Positions 8,162 through 14,715 of a stretch of DNA of 25,834 nt are shown one piece after another. The stretch is from Cyclobacteriaceae bacterium (lineage in GTDB: Bacteria > Bacteroidota > Bacteroidia > Cytophagales > Cyclobacteriaceae), in the NCBI GenBank assembly GCA_028279155.1, contig JANQST010000560.1, positions 1 through 25,834 of the forward strand. Direction: 5' to 3'. Under the pieces are notes generated by a model that saw only the letters and a list, made by a program, of their open reading frames with translations, was not told the origin of the DNA and did not search any database. Position 1 is the stretch's first letter; each line of letters starts with the position of its first letter. A program made the position numbers and the translations under genes.

Positions 8162-8196
8162 TTAACGCATTTAACATCTCATTAACCTTCGTTAAC
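8162..8196. promoter_or_regulatory. four phased TTAAC direct repeats (candidate response-regulator site)
   Basis: TTAAC occurs at 8162, 8171, 8182 and 8192, with start-to-start spacings of 9, 11 and 10 bp, about one helical turn each. This is the arrangement OmpR/PhoB-type regulators bind as tandem dimers. The array sits in the 158-bp divergent region between the kinase gene (start 8095) and the rhodanese gene (start 8254). Binding by the encoded regulator is inferred. Confidence 0.55.
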
Positions 8197-8253
8197 CTTC
8201 TGCTGGACCAATGCTATCTACGCTGAATCTACTTTTAACTCCAAAATAACTTT

Positions 8254-8814
8254 ATGCGTTTCAACTACATCCTTTTTCCAGCGCTGATTTGTGTTCTCTC
8301 AATCTCAGAGGTACAATCACAAATTACTGAGGCCAGCGAATATATCTGTCCCCCATGCGGATGCGCTTCTGATGGTAAAACCTTTCACAAGCCTGGTTCA
8401 TGCCCTTCATGCAATATGACCCTCTTAAAAAAGTCAAACATGAGTGAGGGGTTGAATTACACCAACATTACAGCCCAAGAGCTCTGTGGGATCATTGATA
8501 AGAACAAAGATCTGGTATTTCTTGACGTTCGTTCAACAGGAGAGTACAACCAGGTCACCTCACAAATCGGACGTTTTGAAAATGCCATAAACATTCCCAT
8601 CAATGAGGTGAGAGAAAGAATTGATGAACTAGAAGCTTACAAGGAAAAAGAGATAATTGTCTACTGCTCGATAAGTGCAAGAAGCCCACGTGTCAGTAAA
8701 ATCCTAGCGGATAATGGGTTTGAAGAAATTCGAAACTTAATGGGTGGTTTGAACTTGTGGAATCAATTTGATCCAACGGAACTTCCTTGTAAGGACAAAG
8801 TAGTTGACAATTAG
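8254..8814 (+). CDS. exported rhodanese with heavy-metal-binding motif
   Basis: A 186-residue protein with three parts. Residues 1-22 are a Sec signal peptide (MRFNYILFPALICVL...EVQS). Residues 30-57 form a Cys-rich motif: YICPPCGC, then a His, then PGSCPSCNMTL, with Cys32, 35, 37, 50 and 53. It resembles the heavy-metal-binding domain of copper-handling proteins (YTCPM...CPxCGM). Residues 70-175 are a single rhodanese domain, with active Cys138 and Arg143 in YCSISARS and LDVRSTGEY before it. Rhodaneses carry sulfur as a persulfide. The product should act in the periplasm, perhaps on metal-thiol chemistry. The next gene starts 4 bases after its stop, forming an operon with a sulfurase-like enzyme. 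Confidence 0.83.
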   Translation: MRFNYILFPALICVLSISEVQSQITEASEYICPPCGCASDGKTFHKPGSCPSCNMTLLKKSNMSEGLNYTNITAQELCGIIDKNKDLVFLDVRSTGEYNQVTSQIGRFENAINIPINEVRERIDELEAYKEKEIIVYCSISARSPRVSKILADNGFEEIRNLMGGLNLWNQFDPTELPCKDKVVDN

Positions 8815-8818
8815 AAGT

Positions 8819-10246
8819 ATGAATTTGCTCGGGCTTATTTCAGTGGGAGCCAACACTGAAAAACAGCTATTTCGGGATTTTGTAAATAAGTACCCTGAAT
8901 ATCTGGAGACAAAAAAAATTGACCATTTAAGAAAGCAGGATTTTAGTAGACTAGATAGGTTGAAACATGTTTACCTGGATTATACTGGCGGGCATCTTTA
9001 TCCTGAAAGCTTGGTAGAATGGCATAGCAACTACTTAACGTCAAGGATTTTCGGAAATCCACATTCTCAAAACCCAAGCTCATCTCTCTCGGAGAAATAC
9101 ATAAACAAAGCACGAAAAAAGGTGCTTGAATTTTTCAACTGCCAGGATGACTACCTATGTATTTTCACATCCAATGCAACAGCTGCAGTAAAAATCATAG
9201 GTGAATGTTATCCTTTTGATGAGTCAAGTCAACTTCTATTAACCTCAGACAATCATAATTCTGTAAACGGGTTAAGAGAATATGCTCGCAACAAAGGGAC
9301 TTACTTTTCTTATAGCCAATTGGATTATGACTCATTGACTGTCAATGAAGATGATTTGCAGAATCAACTATCGCACGCTTCTGGCCACAATCATAAACTC
9401 TTTGTCTATCCTGCTCAATCGAACGTTTCCGGTGTGCAACATGACTTAAAGTGGATCAACTATGCCCAAGATCAAGGTTGGGAGGTTTTGTTGGATGCTG
9501 CTGCCTTTGTTCCTTCACACAAACTGGACCTTCGAGAATATCAACCGAACTTCGTGGCACTTTCTTTTTACAAAATATTCGGATATCCAACTGGACTGGG
9601 GTGTTTGTTGGTAAAGAAATCTTCCTTTGAAAAACTAAACAAACCAGCATTTGCCGGAGGTACTATCACGATTGTATCCGTGAAAGGTGATGGCTATTAT
9701 CTTGAGTCAAATGAGGCAAGGTTTGAGGACGGAACAGTAGATTATCTGAATATACCGGCAATAGGTCAAGGGCTCGAATACATCGAATCTATTGGATTAG
9801 CCTCTATCGGCAAAAGAGTTGGATCCCTTACTAATTTTCTATATCAACACCTTCGAAATTTACAACACGCAAATGGTCAAAAGTTGATCGAAATCTATGG
9901 ATCTGATGATCCTCAAAAACGAGGTGGAACTTTAGCACTCAATTTCTTTGATAGAAATGGAGATCTCTACGATTTTCTAAAAATCGAACAATTGGCTTAT
10001 GATTGGAATATCTCGCTCAGGACTGGATGTTTTTGCAATCCTGGTATTGATGAATCCAATCACGAGCTTTCCGAACAGCAACTGAAAGCATACTTTAAAC
10101 GAAAAGGTGAAAAAGATTACTTTGATCTGATTGAATTTCTTGGCAAAAGAAGAGGCGCAGTAAGGATCTCTATTGGGTATGTTACCAATTTTCACGACAT
10201 CTATGTTTTTATCCAGTTTTGTAATTCTCTACTGAATAAACCTTAA
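8819..10246 (+). CDS. class V aminotransferase-fold enzyme, molybdenum-cofactor-sulfurase-like
   Basis: A 475-residue PLP enzyme resembling the N-terminal cysteine-desulfurase-like half of eukaryotic Moco sulfurase more than IscS/SufS. Matching segments are VYLDYTGGHLYPESL (51-65), GNPHSQNPSSS (79-89), FTSNATAAVKI (116-126), DNHNSVNGLREYA (144-156), Asp227 in LLDAAAFVP, PLP Lys252 in SFYKIFGYPTGLG, and the catalytic loop LRTGCFCNPG with Cys404 and Cys406. The MOSC domain of full Moco sulfurases is absent. It probably takes sulfur from cysteine; the acceptor is unknown. ATG 8819 was preferred to an overlapping in-frame TTG (8804). It is cytosolic, whereas the preceding rhodanese is exported, so direct sulfur transfer between them is not obvious. 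Plain cysteine desulfurase activity is an alternative. Confidence 0.8.
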   Translation: MNLLGLISVGANTEKQLFRDFVNKYPEYLETKKIDHLRKQDFSRLDRLKHVYLDYTGGHLYPESLVEWHSNYLTSRIFGNPHSQNPSSSLSEKYINKARKKVLEFFNCQDDYLCIFTSNATAAVKIIGECYPFDESSQLLLTSDNHNSVNGLREYARNKGTYFSYSQLDYDSLTVNEDDLQNQLSHASGHNHKLFVYPAQSNVSGVQHDLKWINYAQDQGWEVLLDAAAFVPSHKLDLREYQPNFVALSFYKIFGYPTGLGCLLVKKSSFEKLNKPAFAGGTITIVSVKGDGYYLESNEARFEDGTVDYLNIPAIGQGLEYIESIGLASIGKRVGSLTNFLYQHLRNLQHANGQKLIEIYGSDDPQKRGGTLALNFFDRNGDLYDFLKIEQLAYDWNISLRTGCFCNPGIDESNHELSEQQLKAYFKRKGEKDYFDLIEFLGKRRGAVRISIGYVTNFHDIYVFIQFCNSLLNKP

Positions 10247-10256
10247 AATCTTGGTA

Positions 10257-10272
10257 GAGTAAATATTTACTC
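10257..10272. promoter_or_regulatory. 16-bp perfect palindrome
   Basis: GAGTAAATATTTACTC is identical on both strands. It lies 11 bases after the sulfurase-like gene and 84 bases before the ChaN-like lipoprotein gene. No T-run follows, so it is more like a protein-binding site than a terminator. Which protein would bind is unknown. Confidence 0.4.
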
Positions 10273-10284
10273 ATTATTATCATC

Positions 10285-10301
10285 TTTAACTTTTATTTAA
10301 C
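10285..10301. promoter_or_regulatory. TTTAAC direct repeat pair, 11 bp apart
   Basis: TTTAAC at 10285-10290 and again at 10296-10301, an 11-bp step. It resembles two units of the TTAAC array at 8162-8196 and lies in the promoter region of the ChaN-like gene. It is a possible second site for the same OmpR-type regulator, but short AT-rich matches can arise by chance. Confidence 0.3.
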
Positions 10302-10355
10302 CAACCTCAGGTCCTCAGAAGCGTATCTAAAACGCAAAGAAAGAATTTCGTTTTC

Positions 10356-11150
10356 ATGAGGTTTTATACAAATCTTTTCATTCTATCCACTTCATTACTT
10401 TTTCTGGCAAGTTGTAATCAATGTGATCCTCTCCCCGGTGCTGAGCCTTTGCTTCAACCCGGACAGGTAGTTCTGCTCGGAGAAGTTCATGGGACGAAAG
10501 AAGGTCCTGAATTTGCAGGACAGATAGCGTGCAATGCGTTGAAGAAAAACCTGATGGTTACTATTGCTTTAGAATTGCCGCAAGCAGATCAGGACCAATT
10601 AGATAAGTACCTTGATTCTAATGGATCTATAGAAGCAAAACGTAAATTCCTTGGATTAAACTTCTGGTCGCGGGACTACCAGGATGGTCGTGCAAGTGCG
10701 TCTATTTTTCAACTCATCGAGTCCGTAAGGATTCTTCGAGAAAACAACAAACGCATCGATGTAGTATTCCTTGATGTAGAAAGTGCTGGAAATCGCGATA
10801 GGATTATGGCGGAGCGATTGTTGGAAGATGTAAAGAGTTACCCTAATAACTTCTTCATTTCTCTGACTGGAAACCTTCACAACATCATCAGCACTGGCTC
10901 TGGTCGCATGGGAAGCTACATGGTAGATGCACTTGGAAAAGAACGAGTTGTCTCTCTCAAACAAAACTATATTGGAGGATCTGCATGGGTTTGTCTTGCC
11001 GGTGGAAGTTGTGGACCTGTTAACTTAAAAGGAAAAGGAGGTAATCAATTCGGCATCTTCTTGAATGATGAAAATGGCAATTACGATGGCACCTTGGAAA
11101 TGGATAGCATCCATGTCTCATACCCCGCTCGGGAGTTGATCAAAATTTGA
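10356..11150 (+). CDS. ChaN/TIKI-like lipoprotein
   Basis: A 264-residue lipoprotein (signal ending LLFLASC, lipid Cys20). The body has the marks of the ChaN/EreA/TIKI superfamily: VVLLGEVHGTKEGPEF (Glu43, His45), IALELPQADQ, FLGLNFW and a late GNLHN His motif. Related proteins include the haem-binding lipoprotein ChaN and erythromycin-esterase-like and TIKI-type metal hydrolases, so it may bind haem or hydrolyse a substrate in the envelope. A Cys-containing loop (VCLAGGSCGPVNL) lies near the C-terminus. The macro-domain gene begins 29 bases later on the same strand. The two may share a transcript, but their functions are not evidently related. Confidence 0.75.
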   Translation: MRFYTNLFILSTSLLFLASCNQCDPLPGAEPLLQPGQVVLLGEVHGTKEGPEFAGQIACNALKKNLMVTIALELPQADQDQLDKYLDSNGSIEAKRKFLGLNFWSRDYQDGRASASIFQLIESVRILRENNKRIDVVFLDVESAGNRDRIMAERLLEDVKSYPNNFFISLTGNLHNIISTGSGRMGSYMVDALGKERVVSLKQNYIGGSAWVCLAGGSCGPVNLKGKGGNQFGIFLNDENGNYDGTLEMDSIHVSYPARELIKI

Positions 11151-11159
11151 CTATTTTAA

Positions 11160-11178
11160 GTAAGGAATTCTTCCTTAC
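11160..11178 (+). promoter_or_regulatory. hairpin overlapping the ribosome-binding region of the macro-domain gene
   Basis: GTAAGGAA-TTC-TTCCTTAC forms an 8-bp perfect stem with a 3-base loop, ending one base before ATG 11180. The left arm carries the only Shine-Dalgarno-like sequence (AAGGAA, 11162-11167), which would be buried in the stem. There is no T-run, so it is not a terminator. A role in limiting translation is inferred. Confidence 0.4.
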
Positions 11179-11179
11179 C

Positions 11180-11704
11180 ATGTCTCAATCAAAAATCGAA
11201 TGTATTAGGGGTGATATAACAACCCTGGGAGTGGATGCAATAGTGAATGCTGCTAATAACTCGCTTATGGGTGGAGGTGGTGTTGATGGTGCCATTCACA
11301 GGGCCGGTGGTCCATCGATCCTTGAGGAATGTAAGGAAATTGTCGCACGACAAGGTGGATGCAAAACTGGAGAAGCTGTTGTAACAACCGCTGGGGACCT
11401 ACCTTCCAATTATGTCATTCACACCGTTGGACCTGTATGGAATGGGGGAAGCAACAACGAGGAACACCTCCTTGCCAATTGCTACATAAACTCATTACGA
11501 ATCGCTTCAGAAAATCAGGTCAAGAACATCGCTTTCCCAAACATAAGTACTGGAATCTATGGGTTTCCAAAAGATAAAGCTGCAGAGATCTCTGTAGAAA
11601 CAATCAAGAATACGCTCACTACAGTACCGAGTGTTGCAAATGTTTTAATCGTTTGTTTTGATGATGAGAATTATCAGTTGGTAGTTGATGAATTGAGCAA
11701 TTAA
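11180..11704 (+). CDS. macro-domain protein (O-acetyl-ADP-ribose deacetylase type)
   Basis: A 174-residue, single-domain MacroD-type protein, the usual length for the family. ADP-ribose-binding features are clear: GDITTLGVDAIVNAANNSL (11-29), GGGGVDGAIHRAGG (31-44), TTAGDLPSNYVIHTVGP (69-85) and ISTGIYGFPKDKAA (122-135). Such enzymes remove ADP-ribose from acidic residues or deacetylate O-acetyl-ADP-ribose. ATG 11180 was chosen because upstream in-frame codons overlap the previous gene and add residues outside the fold. The start is preceded by a hairpin covering the ribosome-binding region. The stop codon overlaps the stop of the convergent HD gene within the shared TTAA at 11701-11704. Confidence 0.9.
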   Translation: MSQSKIECIRGDITTLGVDAIVNAANNSLMGGGGVDGAIHRAGGPSILEECKEIVARQGGCKTGEAVVTTAGDLPSNYVIHTVGPVWNGGSNNEEHLLANCYINSLRIASENQVKNIAFPNISTGIYGFPKDKAAEISVETIKNTLTTVPSVANVLIVCFDDENYQLVVDELSN

Positions 11705-12240
11705 ATCTCAAGCTCTTCTTTATTTTTTTTCAGTACTTCGATAATGAAAGTGATGTGTTCGGTCAGGTCAACCCCCATCATTTCCACACCAGCAGAAATT
11801 TCATCTCGTTCGACTTTTGCCGCGAAACTCTTTTGCTTCAATTTCTTCTTCACAGACTTAGCGCCAAGTGTTTCAATTCCTTCCGGGCGAACCTGACTGC
11901 AGGCGACGATAAAGCCGGTCAACTCATCACATGCCAATAATGATTTATCCAGCAATGAATTATAAGGCACATTCCACTTGGTGTAGTGTGCAGAAATCGC
12001 GTGTGCCATTTCCTCCTCTCCTTTTTCCAGCAAAAGGTTCACAATACGATTTGGATGCTCTTCCGGAAATTTGTCATAATCGGCATCATGCAACATTCCG
12101 GTATTTCCCCATAAAACAGCATCCTCACCGAATTTCTCAGCGTAAGCTTCCATTACCAATTCAACAGTTCTGGCATGGCGGAGCAAGCTTGAATTTTCCG
12201 TCATAGAAACAAGGATCTCTTTGGCTTCATCTTTAGTCAT
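11701..12240 (-). CDS. HD-domain metal-dependent phosphohydrolase
   Basis: A 179-residue HD-superfamily protein. The metal-binding set is visible: His22 (LLRHA), the H-D pair His51-Asp52 in GMLHDADYD, further His80 and His85, and Asp105 in ACDELTGFI. The arrangement matches short cytosolic HD hydrolases often annotated as HDIG-domain proteins, some of which hydrolyse nucleotides or phosphoesters. The true substrate is unknown. It converges on the macro-domain gene with a 4-bp overlap of stop codons and diverges from the DUF2911 gene across 125 bases. That divergent region holds overlapping palindromes (AAGTTAACTT and AACTTG-T-CAAGTT, 12286-12303) of unknown role. Confidence 0.84.
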   Translation of the reverse strand: MTKDEAKEILVSMTENSSLLRHARTVELVMEAYAEKFGEDAVLWGNTGMLHDADYDKFPEEHPNRIVNLLLEKGEEEMAHAISAHYTKWNVPYNSLLDKSLLACDELTGFIVACSQVRPEGIETLGAKSVKKKLKQKSFAAKVERDEISAGVEMMGVDLTEHITFIIEVLKKNKEELEI

Positions 12241-12365
12241 ATGATAAACTTAAAAATAAATCCTTATGCTTTGCAACAACAGCTTAAGTTAACTTGTCAA
12301 GTTTCACAGGAAGAATTTCTCGGTTAAGGAACCAATTCTCAACTTGTGCGTTGTAATCAAACCTT

Positions 12366-12914
12366 ATGAAAAAAGCAGCTAAAATAATTCTCATCATCAC
12401 AGTATCCCTTGTGGCATTGGGCTACGGTGGCTATCAGTACCTCATCTATTCTACCAAACAACATAGCCCTGAAGAAGTGGTCAATCATAAAAAAGCAGGT
12501 TATGACTTGGAGGTTTTCTATAATCGCCCTTATAAAAAAGGAAGAAAGATCTTTGGCTCGCTCGTACCTTTTGACAGGGTTTGGAGAACTGGCGCCAATG
12601 AAGCTACGACTTTTGAGACTAAATCTGATCTTTTGATCGATGGGCAGACATTAAAAGCTGGTAAGTACACACTTTGGACAATTCCTGGCCCTGAATCCTG
12701 GAAGGTAATTTTCAATGATAAGCAATACGAATGGGGCGTTACGAGGAACGGTCCTAGTAGGCAGTCAGAATACGATGCTTTGGTTGTCCAGGTACCAGTT
12801 GAAACTACGGAAGAAGTAATGGAACAATTCACAATCAATTTTGACGAAAGTGCCTCAAACGTTCAATTGACACTTAGTTGGGACCTAACAAAGGTTTCTG
12901 TCCCAATTAAATAG
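12366..12914 (+). CDS. DUF2911 domain protein
   Basis: A 182-residue protein with an N-terminal hydrophobic segment (about 7-26) that anchors or exports it. The rest is DUF2911: LEVFYNRPYKKGRKIFG, LVPFDRVWRTGANEATTF and LKAGKYTLWTIPGPESW are its typical stretches. The family is widespread in Bacteroidota, usually exported, and has no assigned function. It stands alone between a divergent HD gene and a following exported protein 74 bases downstream. In that gap TCCCAATTA (12901-12909) pairs perfectly with TAATTGGGA (12942-12950), a 9-bp inverted repeat overlapping the stop codon. No clear promoter match is visible. Confidence 0.83.
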   Translation: MKKAAKIILIITVSLVALGYGGYQYLIYSTKQHSPEEVVNHKKAGYDLEVFYNRPYKKGRKIFGSLVPFDRVWRTGANEATTFETKSDLLIDGQTLKAGKYTLWTIPGPESWKVIFNDKQYEWGVTRNGPSRQSEYDALVVQVPVETTEEVMEQFTINFDESASNVQLTLSWDLTKVSVPIK

Positions 12915-12988
12915 GCTTAACAGGCTAGCATGATTGTTATCTAATTGGGAGATGGTTAACTTAGAGTTTATCACCCAATCTTACAATC

Positions 12989-13618
12989 ATGAAAACACTC
13001 TTGTTAACGAACCTATTTCTACTTTTTTCATTTTTTAACTCAAGTCCAGACCAGGAATTCAAACGATATGGAGTTAAATCAGGGATTATAGAGTATGAAC
13101 TGAGCGGCGCACAATCCGGAAAGGAAACCATTTATTTCGATGACTGGGGATACCGTGAGGCAAAATACTCCGAAACAGAGTTAAGTTTTGGTGGATTCTC
13201 TCAAAAAACCAGCACGCTAACAATTTTAGAAGGCAAAATGATTTATTCCATCGATCTGGCTACCAATACAGGTACAAAGATGGAAAACCCCATGTTCGCA
13301 GAACTCAAGGATGATGAGCTTATAGAAATGGGAGAACAGATGATGAAGCAGATGGGAGGAGAAAAAACCGGAACAGCTACGCTTCTTGATAAGACTTGTG
13401 ATGTCTGGGAGATTAAGCAGATGGGCACTAAAACGTACGTTTGGAATTCTATCCCCTTGAAAACCGAGGTGAATATGGGAATGCAGATGAATATCACCGC
13501 CGTTTCTTTCGCAGAAGGTGAAGTACCTCAGGACAAACTAAAAATTCCCGAAGGTGTCACTTTTAGTGAAGGAGCAGACTTATCCGAGATGATGAAAAAA
13601 CTCAAAGGAGGAAACTAG
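12989..13618 (+). CDS. exported protein of unknown function
   Basis: A 209-residue protein with a signal peptide (MKTLLLTNLFLLFSFFNSS). I do not recognise the family with confidence. The body reads like a periplasmic beta-rich, LolA-like or DUF4412-like fold: short strands such as GIIEYELSG, ETIYFDDWGYREAKYSE, TGTATLLDKTCDVWEI and TYVWNSIPLKTEV, with Met-rich segments (EMGEQMMKQMGGE, NMGMQMNITAV). It contains a single Cys in DKTCDVWE. The final part is charged (SEMMKKLKGGN). It ends 11 bases from the convergent gpsA. The Met richness could suggest soft-metal binding, but this is weak. Confidence 0.65.
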   Translation: MKTLLLTNLFLLFSFFNSSPDQEFKRYGVKSGIIEYELSGAQSGKETIYFDDWGYREAKYSETELSFGGFSQKTSTLTILEGKMIYSIDLATNTGTKMENPMFAELKDDELIEMGEQMMKQMGGEKTGTATLLDKTCDVWEIKQMGTKTYVWNSIPLKTEVNMGMQMNITAVSFAEGEVPQDKLKIPEGVTFSEGADLSEMMKKLKGGN

Positions 13619-13629
13619 GATAGTCAAAA

Positions 13630-14715
13630 TCACACTGACTCTTTCTCCTTATCTAAGAAATCAATCTCAGCTCTAAAAGGGAAGCTCATTAGATAAGCAT
13701 GTGCTTTATTTATGGTCATTTCACCATGAATGATCTTGTGCAAAGTCTCAGTAATCGGACACCTTACACCGTAAGATTCTGCAAGTTGAGTAACGATGTT
13801 TATTGTTTTCACACCTTCTGCTACTTCATCCATTGATTCGATTATCTCGTCAAGCGTTTCTCCTTTTGCTAAGCGATAACCGACAGTGAAATTTCGACTT
13901 AGGTTAGAAGTACATGTAGCAATGAGATCACCGACTCCTGCTAGCCCTAGAAATGCCTGTGCATTGCCCCCTAGCGCCTGACCTATGTACACCATTTCAA
14001 CAAGTCCACGACTGATAAAAAGTGCTTTGGCATTTTCCCCAAGATCCATGCCGCTAATTGTACCTGCCCCTACGGCAATGATATTCTTTAATATTCCACA
14101 AAGTTCAATGCCGATTAGATCACCACTACCATAAATCATGAAGCGATCGTTCTTCAACAGCTGCTGTCCAATAGATATCACTTCATCAAAGTGGGAAGCA
14201 ACAACAGTAGCAGCTGGTTTTCTTTGATCAAGCTCCCTGGCCAGGTTTGGTCCTGCCAGACATCCGACACGAAGCACTGAAGTTTCTTCTTTGATCACCT
14301 CCGAGATTGTTTTTACATGTTCCCTCGTAATCGGATTCGTTTTGGTAATTTTTTCTTTTTTCGGAATGTGAAGGTCAAATCCCTTCGTTCCGTGAATCAA
14401 CACATGATATGGACGCAAATGAGGCGAGAGCGAGATAATCATCTCCCTAAAATTTGCTGAAGGAACCATTGGAAATATAACCTCACAAGATTCTGCCACT
14501 TCCTGCAGGTCACGGGTTATCCTTATGTTGTCAGCTAACTTTTGCCCGGAGCTGATTCTGGTCTTATTGATACTTTGCTCCTTTTCATCCGAGCGAACAT
14601 ACATGATGACATGAGCTGAGTTTTCTGCTAAAATATTCGCGATAGCTGTCCCGAAACTGCCTGCGCCTACGACCCCAATGGTTTCCTTAGATGAATTTTT
14701 CGAGCCCATAGCCAT
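13630..14715 (-). CDS. gpsA: NAD(P)-dependent glycerol-3-phosphate dehydrogenase
   Basis: A 361-residue cytosolic enzyme that reduces dihydroxyacetone phosphate to sn-glycerol-3-phosphate for phospholipid synthesis. The Rossmann motif is GVVGAGSFGTA (14-24). Lys111 in HGTKGFD and catalytic Lys210 in GILKNIIAVGAG are in place, and the substrate-site signature GLAGVGDLIATCTSNLSRN (257-275) is complete. It is somewhat longer than the ~330-residue norm, with a small insertion around 117-136 (IPKKEKITKTNPITREHVKT). The first ATG lies 29 bases inside the end of the upstream acyltransferase gene, in another frame; a second in-frame ATG (14709) is also possible. Coupling with that gene fits the pathway: this enzyme makes the substrate the other acylates. 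Confidence 0.93.
   Translation of the reverse strand: MAMGSKNSSKETIGVVGAGSFGTAIANILAENSAHVIMYVRSDEKEQSINKTRISSGQKLADNIRITRDLQEVAESCEVIFPMVPSANFREMIISLSPHLRPYHVLIHGTKGFDLHIPKKEKITKTNPITREHVKTISEVIKEETSVLRVGCLAGPNLARELDQRKPAATVVASHFDEVISIGQQLLKNDRFMIYGSGDLIGIELCGILKNIIAVGAGTISGMDLGENAKALFISRGLVEMVYIGQALGGNAQAFLGLAGVGDLIATCTSNLSRNFTVGYRLAKGETLDEIIESMDEVAEGVKTINIVTQLAESYGVRCPITETLHKIIHGEMTINKAHAYLMSFPFRAEIDFLDKEKESV

Noticed and set aside
10656..10964. 102-codon open frame on the minus strand inside the ChaN-like gene
   Set aside because: It is fully antisense to a well-supported lipoprotein gene and its translation resembles no family.
12530..12838. 102-codon minus-strand frame inside the DUF2911 gene
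   Set aside because: It is antisense to a recognised domain with no independent coding signs.
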